From Streptomyces gossypii (GTDB taxonomy: Bacteria > Actinomycetota > Actinomycetes > Streptomycetales > Streptomycetaceae), in contig NZ_JAJAGO010000020.1 of NCBI RefSeq assembly GCF_025165795.1, forward strand, positions 1 to 64,000: a DNA stretch of 64,000 bases. Direction: 5' to 3'. This document shows positions 43,231-51,175 of this stretch, piece by piece. The translations under genes were made by a program, and so were the position numbers. Positions within the stretch are counted from its first letter, which is position 1; each line of letters begins with the position of its first letter. Under the pieces are notes generated by a model. It was not told the DNA's origin. It did not search any database and saw nothing but the letters and a program-made list of their open reading frames with translations.

Positions 43231-44754
43231 ATGACGACACCGGACCTCGACACCTTCCGCACGCTGGCGAGGAACCGCCGCGTCATCCCGGTCACCCGGC
43301 GCCTGCTGGCCGACGGCGACACCCCGATCGCTCTGTACCGCAGACTCGCCGCCGGGCGCGCGGGGACCTTCCTGCTGGAGTCCGCGGAAAACGGACGCAC
43401 TTGGGCGCGGTACTCCTTCATCGGAGTACGCAGCTCCGCCGCGCTCACCGTCCGCCACGGGGAGGCACACTGGCTGGGCACCCCACCCGTCGGCGTGCCG
43501 ACCAGCGGTGATCCGCTGCGGGCGCTGCGGGAGACAGTCGAAGCCCTGCACACGCCGCGCGATCTGCACGAGGCGACCGAACTGCCGCCGTTCACCGGGG
43601 GCATGGTCGGCTATCTCGGGTACGACGTGGTGCGCAGGCTGGAGAAGATCGGCGACAGCACCCTGGACGATCTGCGGGTCCCCGAGCTGACCATGCTGCT
43701 CGCCTCGGACCTGGCCGTACTCGACCACCGCAACGGCACGGTGCTGCTCATCGCCAACGCCATCAACCACAACGACCTGGAGACCGGCGTCGACAAGGCG
43801 TACCAGAACGCCGTCGACCGGCTCGACGCGATGGCCGCCGACCTGCACCGTCCCGCACCCGCGAGCGCCGTCCCGCTGCCGCCCTCCGAACTGCCCCCCT
43901 TCACCGCACGTTCGGGGGGTGAGACCTTCCGGGCCACCGTGGAGGACATCAAGGAGCGCATCCGGGCGGGCGAGGCTTTCCAGGTGGTGCCCTCGCAGCG
44001 GTTCGAGACCCCGTGCGCCGCCGACGCCCTGGACGTCTACCGTGCGCTGCGCGCCACCAACCCCAGCCCGTACATGTACCTCTTCCGCTTCGAGGACGAC
44101 GACGGCGGCTTCGACGTCGTCGGCTCCAGCCCCGAAGCGCTGATCAAGGTCGAGGACAGGCGGGCCCTGCTGCACCCCATCGCGGGCACCCGGCCCCGCG
44201 GGGCCACCCCGCAGGAGGACACCGCGCTCGCCGACGAACTGCTCGCCGACACCAAGGAACGCGCCGAGCATCTGATGCTCGTCGACCTGGGCCGCAATGA
44301 TCTCGGGCGGGTCTGCGAACCGGGCAGCGTCGAGGTCCTCGACTTCATGTCCGTCGAGCGCTACAGCCATGTCATGCACATCGTCTCGACGGTCACCGGC
44401 CGGCTCGCGCCCGGACGCACCGCCTTCGACGCGCTCACCGCCTGCTTCCCCGCAGGCACCCTCTCCGGCGCGCCCAAGCCCCGCGCCCTCCAGATCATCG
44501 AGGAACGCGAACCGACCCGGCGCGGCATCTACGGCGGCTGTGTCGGCTATCTCGACTTCGCGGGCGACTCCGACACCGCGATCGCGATCCGGACCGCGCT
44601 GCTCCGCGACGGCACCGCCTACGTGCAGGCGGGGGCCGGAATCGTCGCCGACTCCGACCCGGTCGCCGAGGACACCGAGTGCCGGAACAAGGCGGCGGCC
44701 GTACTGAGGGCGGTCCGCACCGCCGAACGGCTCGGCGGTAGCGTGGTGGGGTGA
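43231..44754 (+). CDS. trpE: Anthranilate synthase component I
   Basis: TrpE makes anthranilate from chorismate with ammonia from TrpG (EC 4.1.3.27). The 507-residue protein shows the feedback-binding LLES motif near residue 50, and the catalytic C-terminal half with IRAGEAFQVVPSQRF, ALIKVEDRRALLHPIAGTRPRG, DLGRNDLGRVCEPGSV and GTLSGAPKPRALQII. No trpG or trpD is present here. Only 42 bp separate it from hisI and I see no Trp-rich leader peptide, so classical attenuation at this gene looks unlikely. Its stop overlaps the next gene. Confidence 0.96.
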   Translation: MTTPDLDTFRTLARNRRVIPVTRRLLADGDTPIALYRRLAAGRAGTFLLESAENGRTWARYSFIGVRSSAALTVRHGEAHWLGTPPVGVPTSGDPLRALRETVEALHTPRDLHEATELPPFTGGMVGYLGYDVVRRLEKIGDSTLDDLRVPELTMLLASDLAVLDHRNGTVLLIANAINHNDLETGVDKAYQNAVDRLDAMAADLHRPAPASAVPLPPSELPPFTARSGGETFRATVEDIKERIRAGEAFQVVPSQRFETPCAADALDVYRALRATNPSPYMYLFRFEDDDGGFDVVGSSPEALIKVEDRRALLHPIAGTRPRGATPQEDTALADELLADTKERAEHLMLVDLGRNDLGRVCEPGSVEVLDFMSVERYSHVMHIVSTVTGRLAPGRTAFDALTACFPAGTLSGAPKPRALQIIEEREPTRRGIYGGCVGYLDFAGDSDTAIAIRTALLRDGTAYVQAGAGIVADSDPVAEDTECRNKAAAVLRAVRTAERLGGSVVG

Positions 44755-45377
44755 CTTCCCTACCTCCCGCCCGTACTTCACGGGCCCCCCGGCGGGCGCT
44801 CGCGCTCGCACTGCTCTTCGGTGCACTGGGCGCCGCGGTGGTGCTGGTGGCCGCCGGGCAGGTGTGGAGCGAGAGCACCGCCTCCTTCGCGCAGGGCACG
44901 CTGCCGGTGAGCGCCGAGGGCGGTGACGTCGGCGGGCTGCCCAGCGCACTCGCTCTGGTGGCGCTCGCCACCCTGGTCGCGGTCTTCGCCGTGCGCCGCG
45001 CGGCGCGGCTGGCCGTCGCCGGACTGCTGACCCTCAGTGGCGCGGGGACGCTCGTCGCCGCACTGCTCGGCGCGAGCGACACCGGCGCGCTGGAGGAGAA
45101 GGCGGCCAAGGCGAGCGCCCTCGCGGGCACCGACATCGGCTCGGTCGACGTCACCCTCTGGCCGTACCTCTCCGCGGCGGGCGGCGCGCTGCTGCTGCTC
45201 GCGGGAGTGCTGGCGCTGCGGTACGGACGCGACTGGCCGTCGATGGCAGGCACCGGCCGGTACGAACGGAGCCCCCGCAAGGCGCGCAGGGCCCCGGCAA
45301 AGGTGGACCCGGAGCGCTCCGAGGACCTGTGGAAGGCCCTCGACCGGGGTGAGGACCCCACCCGGGGCACCGCATGA
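44751..45377 (+). CDS. TIGR02234 family trp-associated membrane protein
   Basis: This 208-residue protein belongs to TIGR02234, membrane proteins found beside trp genes in actinobacteria. Four hydrophobic segments are visible, at about residues 14-35, 60-80, 87-107 and 138-158. Between them are extracytoplasmic loops and after them a charged tail (KARRAPAKVDPERSEDLWKALDRGED). The GTG overlaps the trpE stop as GTGA, so it is coupled to trpE. Its role is unknown; export or sensing of tryptophan intermediates is a guess from position alone. Confidence 0.88.
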   Translation: MTSLPPARTSRAPRRALALALLFGALGAAVVLVAAGQVWSESTASFAQGTLPVSAEGGDVGGLPSALALVALATLVAVFAVRRAARLAVAGLLTLSGAGTLVAALLGASDTGALEEKAAKASALAGTDIGSVDVTLWPYLSAAGGALLLLAGVLALRYGRDWPSMAGTGRYERSPRKARRAPAKVDPERSEDLWKALDRGEDPTRGTA

Positions 45378-45385
45378 CCGACCGG

Positions 45386-45410
45386 ACCTGACCTGACCTG
45401 ACCTGACCTG
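45386..45410. repeat. Pentamer tandem repeat (ACCTG x5)
   Basis: Five head-to-tail copies of ACCTG lie 9-33 bp after the TIGR02234 stop, followed by degenerate CCTGGCC-type units to about 45450. The 206-bp gap up to 45583 holds no gene I can support. Confidence 0.85.
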
Positions 45411-45583
45411 ATCCTGGCCCGACCGCTCCCGGCCCGACTGCTCCTGGCCTGATCTCGCCAGACCCGGGCCCGGTGTGAGCCTGATCTCCTGGAGCACCCC
45501 TGAGTCCGGAGTGGACCGGCGTCGGTGGAGAATGGCGGGACGGGCCCTGTACGCCCACGAAGTTGATCAACGAGGAGCACTCA

Positions 45584-45856
45584 ATGGCGGGCAACAACCA
45601 CGGACATTCGCTGGCCGCGTGGACGGGCGTCATCATCGCCGTCATCGGCTTCACAGTCGCCGGGATGTTCACGGTCATGGCCGAGCCGCTCGGAGTCCTG
45701 GCGGGTGGCGTCGTGATCGTGCTCAGCGGCCTGATCGGTCTGGCCATGCGGGCCGCGGGCATGGGAGTGCCGAGGGCGCAGACGCACGGCCAGGCCCAGG
45801 CGGAGAGCCAGACCCAGGCACAGGGGCAGGCTCAGGCGGCGCAGGCCCAGGCCTGA
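45584..45856 (+). CDS. HGxxPAAW-motif small membrane protein
   Basis: This 90-residue protein has the motif HGHSLAAW at residues 6-13, the mark of a small actinobacterial family named for HGxxPAAW. Two hydrophobic segments follow (VIIAVIGFTVAGMFTVM and LGVLAGGVVIVLSGLIGLAM), then a 30-residue tail almost entirely of Gln and Ala. GAGGAG lies 6 bases before the ATG. The position between trpE and trpC is conserved in Streptomyces. No function is known. Confidence 0.88.
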   Translation: MAGNNHGHSLAAWTGVIIAVIGFTVAGMFTVMAEPLGVLAGGVVIVLSGLIGLAMRAAGMGVPRAQTHGQAQAESQTQAQGQAQAAQAQA

Positions 45857-45979
45857 GGCGGCGGAAACCGGTGGCGGGCCCTCACGGGTCCGCCCTCAGC
45901 CGGTGACACGGTGGATGCCGGGTGACGCGGATGGGCCCTGAGCCGTGCGGCCGGAGCGTGCAGCGGGGAGGCTGAGAGC

Positions 45980-46429
45980 GTGACGGACGCGAAGGACACC
46001 ATGCCCGCGGGCGGCCCGCCGCCCGCCCGTTCCGTGCTCGCCCGCCTCGCTGCCCCCGTCGGCGCGCTGGCGGCCGTCGGAGCCGCCTTCGCGGTTGTCG
46101 GCACCCTCGATCCCAATGAGCCGGGCCACTACCCGACCTGCCCGTTCCTCTATCTCACCGGCCTGGACTGTCCGGGCTGCGGCGGCCTGCGTACCGCCCA
46201 CGCCGTCGCACACGGCGACCTGGGCACCGCCCTGAGCGTGAACGTTTTGGCGGTCGCCGCCTTCGTGGCCTTCGCCGTCTACTGGATCGTGTGGGTGCTG
46301 CGGGCGCTCCGGCACCGGCCCATGAACGGTCTGACGCTGCGACCGTCGTACTGGTGGCCGATCGGGGTACTGGTCCTCGGTTTCACTGTTGTCCGGAACC
46401 TGCCTTTCGGAGCGGCCCTGGCGTCATGA
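45980..46429 (+). CDS. DUF2752 membrane protein
   Basis: This 149-residue protein has the DUF2752 core CPFLYLTGLDCPGCGGLRTAHAVAHGD, in which the cysteine cluster CPxC/CPGCG is the hallmark, flanked by three or four hydrophobic segments. The GTG is preceded by GGGGAGG. It is the third membrane protein in the stretch between trpE and trpC. The clustered cysteines suggest redox or metal binding, but no reaction is known for the family. Confidence 0.88.
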   Translation: MTDAKDTMPAGGPPPARSVLARLAAPVGALAAVGAAFAVVGTLDPNEPGHYPTCPFLYLTGLDCPGCGGLRTAHAVAHGDLGTALSVNVLAVAAFVAFAVYWIVWVLRALRHRPMNGLTLRPSYWWPIGVLVLGFTVVRNLPFGAALAS

Positions 46430-46553
46430 TCACTTCCGGCGACCTGTCCGGATTGTGGTCGTTGACGTATCCGGATGCGGGTGCTCCGCTCCCCTCCGGA
46501 TACCATCGAGGTACTTGACCACACAATTCCCCGCCACGAAGGGAGCCGCTCGC

Positions 46554-47363
46554 GTGAGTGTGCTCGACGAGATCATCGAAGGCGTCCGCGAAGACCTCGC
46601 CGAGCGGCAGGCGCGCGTCAGCCTCGACGACCTCAAGCAGCGCGCCGCGGCCGCTCCGCAGGCGAAGGACGCAGTCGCGGCCCTGAAGGCCGAAAGCGTC
46701 AAGGTCGTCTGCGAGGTCAAGCGCTCCAGCCCCTCCAAGGGCGCGCTCGCCGCCATCGCCGATCCGGCCGCCCTCGCGGCCGACTACGAGGCGGGCGGCG
46801 CCGCCGTCATCTCCGTCCTCACGGAGGGGCGCCGCTTCGGCGGCTCGCTCGCTGATCTGGAGGCCGTCCGCGCCAAGGTGGACATCCCCGTCCTCCGCAA
46901 GGACTTCATCGTCACCGCCTACCAGCTGTGGGAGGCGCGGGCATACGGCGCTGACCTGGCGCTGCTCATCGTCAGTGCGCTGGAGCAGGAAGCGCTGGTG
47001 TCCCTCATCGAGCGTGCTGAATCGATCGGCCTGACCCCGCTGGTGGAGGTGCACGACGAGGCAGAGGTCGAGCGCGCCGTGGACGCCGGAGCGAAGATCA
47101 TTGGGGTGAACGCGCGCAATCTGAAGACTCTTGAGGTCGACCGGGGCAACTTCGAGCGGGTCGCGCCGGAGATCCCGGACCACATCGTCAAGATCGCGGA
47201 ATCCGGCGTGCGGGGCCCGCACGATCTGATCGCCTACGCCAATGACGGCGCGGATGCCGTGCTGGTCGGCGAGTCCCTGGTCACCGGCAAGGACCCGCGT
47301 GCCGCCGTCGCCGACCTCGTCGCCGCCGGTGCGCATCCGGCGCTGCGGCACGGGCGGGGCTGA
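46554..47363 (+). CDS. trpC: Indole-3-glycerol phosphate synthase
   Basis: TrpC closes the indole ring from carboxyphenylamino-deoxyribulose phosphate (EC 4.1.1.48). The 269-residue barrel is monofunctional, with no fused TrpF. Motifs are VKVVCEVKRSSPSKGALA with the catalytic Glu and Lys, SVLTEGRRFGGSLADL, PVLRKDFIV, IIGVNARNLKTL and IAESGVRGP. AAGGGAG lies 9 bases before the GTG at 46554. The previous step is expected from PriA in the his operon. A longer in-frame reading from 46389 lacks family similarity. Confidence 0.96.
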   Translation: MSVLDEIIEGVREDLAERQARVSLDDLKQRAAAAPQAKDAVAALKAESVKVVCEVKRSSPSKGALAAIADPAALAADYEAGGAAVISVLTEGRRFGGSLADLEAVRAKVDIPVLRKDFIVTAYQLWEARAYGADLALLIVSALEQEALVSLIERAESIGLTPLVEVHDEAEVERAVDAGAKIIGVNARNLKTLEVDRGNFERVAPEIPDHIVKIAESGVRGPHDLIAYANDGADAVLVGESLVTGKDPRAAVADLVAAGAHPALRHGRG

Positions 47364-47370
47364 CGTTCCG

Positions 47371-47625
47371 ATGAGCGGGCGACACGTGTGCCGTGGGACG
47401 CGCGAGGCGCGTCGTACGGCGCGGGGCGGGCCCGGTGTCCCGCGTGCGGCGGCCGTGGCAGCGGTCCCCGGCCCGTACGCGGCGCTCCGGCGGGGCTGTC
47501 GCCCCCGCGGATGCCGCGCGCCCGCGCGTCGGGTGCACGGGCGCCGTGTCAGGTATCACATCGGCTGTGAGCCGGGGCAGATCAACGGGTGCCGATGGCG
47601 GGCCCCGGCGCGGTCCGCAGCCTGA
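47371..47625 (+). CDS. trpM: Probable TrpM, small tryptophan-biosynthesis modulator
   Basis: This small basic ORF lies directly after trpC, where Streptomyces species encode TrpM, a protein of about 60 residues reported to modulate tryptophan synthesis and development. The C-terminal 50 residues (RRGCRPRGCRAPARRVHG, RVRYHIGCEPGQINGCRWR) look like real conserved protein, with three or four cysteines and many arginines. The start is uncertain: the ATG at 47371 gives 84 residues, whereas a GTG at 47455 gives 57, closer to the known size. The assignment rests on position and remembered sequence character. Confidence 0.55.
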   Translation: MSGRHVCRGTREARRTARGGPGVPRAAAVAAVPGPYAALRRGCRPRGCRAPARRVHGRRVRYHIGCEPGQINGCRWRAPARSAA

Positions 47626-48082
47626 CGGTTTCTTCCCGTCCGCCCGCTTTGTCGCTGGCGCTCCGCCGTCTCGCGGCGGTGCTTTCCGCCGCGTTGCGGC
47701 GCTGACGCTGCGTTGAGCGTGGTGGTGGGGGCTCTGCTGCCGCCGTCCCCAGTCCGGCCTGGTTGCTCGCCGTTGCGGCGGAGAACTCCTCCGCCGTGGT
47801 GGCGCCGGAACCCATCGGTCGGCTGCCCGCCGGCTGGGCCTCAGCGCGCGCCTCCCCGCGAGGAGGCCGCACTCTGGCCGCGCTTGCACTCACAGCGAGC
47901 AGGGCCGTGGCACCGCACGTGCTGCCTGTGGCGGCGCAGCGCGTCACGCGGCACACGCCACGCGCGACGGAACGGCGCACCGCGCCGCCCGTGCCTGCCG
48001 ACGTCCACGCCGTGAGTGTCAGCGGCCCCGGCGAGCCCGAACACGTTATCCCCATCAACCATCTTTCCGAGGAGTGTGTCGG
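47626..48082 (+). promoter_or_regulatory. Long leader region before trpB with several stem-loops
   Basis: This 457-bp stretch between the trpM candidate and trpB contains no gene I can support. It can form perfect hairpins: CCGCCG/CGGCGG at 47663-47679, and CGGCGGAG (47776-47783) with CTCCGCCG (47789-47796) around AACTC. Two adjacent TGG codons occur at 47796-47801 in one reading, but no short Trp-rich leader peptide with a ribosome site is clear. A promoter or attenuation site for trpBA is plausible. Confidence 0.4.
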
Positions 48083-49324
48083 ATGTCCGACTTCTTCATT
48101 CCCGACCCCGAGAGCCAGATCCCCACGGCCGAGGGCTACTTCGGGATCTTCGGCGGCAAGTTCATCCCGGAGGCGCTCGTCGCCGCCGTGGACGAGGTCG
48201 CGGTCGAGTACGCCAAGGCGAAATCCGATCCGGCCTTCGCCACCGAGATGGAAGACCTGCTGGTCAACTACACCGGTCGCCCCAGCGCCCTGACCGAGGT
48301 GCCGCGGTTCGCGGAGCAGGCGGGCGGCGCGCGGATCTTCCTCAAGCGGGAGGACCTCAACCACACCGGCTCACACAAGATCAACAACGTGCTGGGCCAG
48401 GCACTGCTCACCCGCCGGATGGGGAAGACCCGCATCATCGCCGAGACCGGCGCCGGGCAGCACGGTGTCGCCACCGCCACCGCCTGCGCGCTGTTCGGTC
48501 TCGAATGCACCATCTACATGGGCGAGATCGACACCGAGCGGCAGGCACTCAACGTCGCCCGGATGCGGATGCTGGGAGCCGAGGTCATCCCCGTCGCCTC
48601 CGGCAGCCGCACCCTCAAGGACGCCATCAACGAGGCGTTCCGCGACTGGGTCGCCAACGTCGACCGTACGCACTACCTCTTCGGCACGGTCGCCGGTCCG
48701 CATCCCTTCCCGGCCATGGTCCGTGACTTCCACCGGGTCATCGGCGTGGAGGCACGGAGGCAGCTCCTGGAACGGGTGGGGCGGCTGCCGGACGCGGTCG
48801 CGGCCTGCGTCGGCGGCGGCTCCAACGCCATCGGCCTGTTCCACGCCTTCCTCCCGGACGAGGGCGTGCGCCTGCTCGGCTTCGAGGCCGCCGGCCACGG
48901 GGTCGCCTCCGGCGAGCACGCCGCCACGCTGACGGCGGGCGAGCCCGGCATCCTGCACGGTTCGCGCTCCTACGTGCTCCAGGACGACGAGGGGCAGATC
49001 ACCGAGCCGTACTCGATCTCGGCAGGGCTGGACTATCCCGGCATCGGGCCGGAGCACTCCTATCTCAAGGACTCCGGTCGCGCCGAGTACCGGCCCGTCA
49101 CGGACGACGAGGCCATGCGGGCCTTGCGCCTGCTGTCCCGCACAGAAGGCATCATCCCGGCGATCGAGAGCGCACACGCGTTGGCAGGGGCCCTGGATCT
49201 GGGCCGGGAGCTGGGCTCGGAGGGGCTGATTCTGGTCAATCTCTCCGGTCGCGGTGACAAGGACATGGACACGGCGGCCCGCTACTTCGGGCTCTATGAC
49301 GAAGACGAGGGGACGGACAAGTGA
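48083..49324 (+). CDS. trpB: Tryptophan synthase beta chain
   Basis: TrpB joins indole and serine using PLP (EC 4.2.1.20). The 413-residue TrpB1-type protein shows the PLP-lysine motif LNHTGSHKINN, AETGAGQHGVATA with the catalytic Glu, the phosphate loop CVGGGSNAIG and LVNLSGRGDKD near the end. The ATG at 48083 is chosen over a GTG 9 bases earlier because GAGGAG stands 8 bases before it. It is coupled to trpA by a 4-base overlap, matching the alpha2-beta2 complex. Confidence 0.97.
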   Translation: MSDFFIPDPESQIPTAEGYFGIFGGKFIPEALVAAVDEVAVEYAKAKSDPAFATEMEDLLVNYTGRPSALTEVPRFAEQAGGARIFLKREDLNHTGSHKINNVLGQALLTRRMGKTRIIAETGAGQHGVATATACALFGLECTIYMGEIDTERQALNVARMRMLGAEVIPVASGSRTLKDAINEAFRDWVANVDRTHYLFGTVAGPHPFPAMVRDFHRVIGVEARRQLLERVGRLPDAVAACVGGGSNAIGLFHAFLPDEGVRLLGFEAAGHGVASGEHAATLTAGEPGILHGSRSYVLQDDEGQITEPYSISAGLDYPGIGPEHSYLKDSGRAEYRPVTDDEAMRALRLLSRTEGIIPAIESAHALAGALDLGRELGSEGLILVNLSGRGDKDMDTAARYFGLYDEDEGTDK

Positions 49325-50151
49325 CCGCGAACGTCCACGGGAACGTCGAACTGCTGAACTCCACGCTGGCCAGGGCCAAGGACGAGAACCGGGCCGCGCT
49401 GATCGGCTACCTCCCCGCCGGGTTCCCGACGGTCGACGGCGGGATCCGGGCCTGCGCCGCCCTGTTCGAGGGCGGCTGCGACATCGTCGAGGTCGGCCTC
49501 CCGCACAGTGACCCGGTGCTGGACGGCCCGGTCATCCAGACCGCCGACGACATCGCCCTGCGCGGCGGTCTGCGGATCGCTGACGTCATCCGTACGGTGC
49601 GCGAGGCGCACGCGGCCTCGGGTGCGCCGGTGCTGTGCATGACGTACTGGAACCCCGTCGACCGCTACGGCGTCGAGCGCTTCGCCGCCGAACTGGCGGC
49701 GGCGGGCGGCGCGGGCTGCATCCTGCCCGACCTGCCGGTCGAGGAGGCCGGAGCCTGGCAGAAGGCAGCCGAGGAGCACGGGCTCGGCACGGTCTTCGTC
49801 GTCGCCCCGTCCAGCCGCGACGCACGGCTGGCGAAGATCACCGAAGCGGGCAGCGGATTCGTCTACGCGGCTTCCCTGATGGGTGTCACCGGCACACGGG
49901 AGTCCGTCGGGCAGGAGGCGCGGAAGCTGGTGGAGCGCACGCGAGCGACAACCGAGCTGCCCGTCTGTGTCGGCCTCGGTGTCTCCACCGCGGAGCAGGC
50001 GGCGGAGGTGGCGGCTTTCGCCGACGGGGTGATCGTCGGGTCCGCCTTCGTCAAGCGGCTGCTGGCGGCGCCGGACGACCTCGAGACGGGCCTCGCGGAG
50101 GTACGGGCGCTGGCGGGCGAGCTGGCGCGGGGCGTACGGCGCGACGGCTGA
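49321..50151 (+). CDS. trpA: Tryptophan synthase alpha chain
   Basis: TrpA splits indole-glycerol phosphate and channels indole to TrpB. The 276-residue barrel shows IGYLPAGFPTVDGG, VEVGLPHSDPVLDGPVIQ with the catalytic Glu, LCMTYWNPVDRYG, ILPDLPVEEAG with the second catalytic Asp and ASLMGVTGTRE. The GTG overlaps the trpB stop. It ends the trp genes; a run of 11-bp repeats follows. Confidence 0.97.
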   Translation: MTANVHGNVELLNSTLARAKDENRAALIGYLPAGFPTVDGGIRACAALFEGGCDIVEVGLPHSDPVLDGPVIQTADDIALRGGLRIADVIRTVREAHAASGAPVLCMTYWNPVDRYGVERFAAELAAAGGAGCILPDLPVEEAGAWQKAAEEHGLGTVFVVAPSSRDARLAKITEAGSGFVYAASLMGVTGTRESVGQEARKLVERTRATTELPVCVGLGVSTAEQAAEVAAFADGVIVGSAFVKRLLAAPDDLETGLAEVRALAGELARGVRRDG

Positions 50152-50166
50152 GCAAGAGGGCTCCTC

Positions 50167-50232
50167 GTGCCCGGACCGTGCCCGGACCGTGCCCGGACCG
50201 TGCCCGGACCGTGCCCGGACCGTGCCCGGACC
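50167..50232. repeat. Six tandem copies of an 11-bp unit (GTGCCCGGACC)
   Basis: Six exact copies run from 50167 to 50232, starting 16 bp after the trpA stop and ending about 98 bp before the DsbA-like gene. The unit length is one turn of B-DNA, so the same face is presented six times. The rest of the 178-bp gap holds no gene. Confidence 0.95.
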
Positions 50233-50329
50233 GGGTCCGGAGTGGGCCGAAAGCAGAATCCTCCTTTCGGGGGAAAGCAGGGCCGGGGGCGCACGCAAGT
50301 GCGTCCCCGGTTCGTTTGCGCAAGGTGTG

Positions 50330-51079
50330 ATGAGCGAGAAGAACCATGAGGGAAAGCGCACCGCCCGCGAGCGGCTGCGGGAGCAGCGTCGACGCGAAGA
50401 GGTGGCGGACAAACGCAACAGGGTGCTGAAGGTGGCGGGCGCCATGATCGCCGTGCTGGCGATCGCGGGTGTGGCCGGAGTTCTGGTCGCCAACCAGGGG
50501 GACGGAAGTGGCGGCGGAGGCGGCGACACGCCCCCAGCTGCGCCGATCACACAGGGCAAGGGCAAGGCCCCCGCCACGCTCACGATCTACGAGGACTTCC
50601 GCTGCCCGGCCTGCGGGCACTTCGAGGAGACCTTCCGGGACACGATCCATGCACTGGAGGAAGCCGGGCAGCTCAAGACCGAGTACCACATCGTCACGAT
50701 CATCGACGGAAACATGGGCGGCAAGGGATCCACGAACGCGGCGAACGCCGCCGCATGCGCGCGTGACCAGGGCGAGTTCGGGCCGTACCACGATGCGCTG
50801 TTCACTAATCAGCCCTCGGAGCAGGACGACGCCTTCGCCGACCCGAAGCGGCTGATCGAGCTGGCCGGGAAGGTCAAGGGCCTGGACAACAAGGCCTTCC
50901 GTACGTGCGTGCGGGGGAACGAGCACGCAAAGTGGGTGGAGCGGTCCAACAACGCCTTCCAGGATTCCGGCCACGACTCGACCCCGACCGTCCTCCTCGA
51001 CGGCAAGGACATCTACGCGGATCCGGACAATCAGCTGACACCGGAGAAACTGCGGAAGATGGTCGCAGAGCGGGCCTGA
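50330..51079 (+). CDS. Membrane-anchored DsbA-like thiol oxidoreductase
   Basis: This 249-residue protein has a very basic N-terminus (residues 1-32), one transmembrane helix (VLKVAGAMIAVLAIAGVAGVLVA) and a Gly-rich linker. A thioredoxin-fold DsbA/DSBA-like domain follows, with the active site CPAC in YEDFRCPACGHFEE and the cis-proline loop STPTVLLDG. It should form or shuffle disulfides outside the membrane. Such genes sit between trpA and lgt in Streptomyces. AAGGTG precedes the ATG. The 11-bp repeats upstream may belong to its promoter. Confidence 0.9.
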   Translation: MSEKNHEGKRTARERLREQRRREEVADKRNRVLKVAGAMIAVLAIAGVAGVLVANQGDGSGGGGGDTPPAAPITQGKGKAPATLTIYEDFRCPACGHFEETFRDTIHALEEAGQLKTEYHIVTIIDGNMGGKGSTNAANAAACARDQGEFGPYHDALFTNQPSEQDDAFADPKRLIELAGKVKGLDNKAFRTCVRGNEHAKWVERSNNAFQDSGHDSTPTVLLDGKDIYADPDNQLTPEKLRKMVAERA

Positions 51080-51175
51080 CGGCTGGCTGGATCACGACGC
51101 GCGGTCTCGTTATGCAGCCGTTGTGCCGTGCGGTGTCCCGCAGCGGGGGCCGGGCACGGTAGCGTCGGGTGGGCT

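Noticed and set aside
46430..46553. TTGACG at 46462 as a trpC promoter
   Set aside because: No -10 element stands at the right spacing; TACCAT at 46501 is about 33 bp away.
47582..48364. Minus-strand open frame covering the trpB leader
   Set aside because: Its sequence is low-complexity Ala/Arg/Ser and runs into the start of trpB; no ribosome site or recognisable motif.
50167..50232. Possible CRISPR array
   Set aside because: The units are 11 bp with no spacers; this is a simple tandem repeat.
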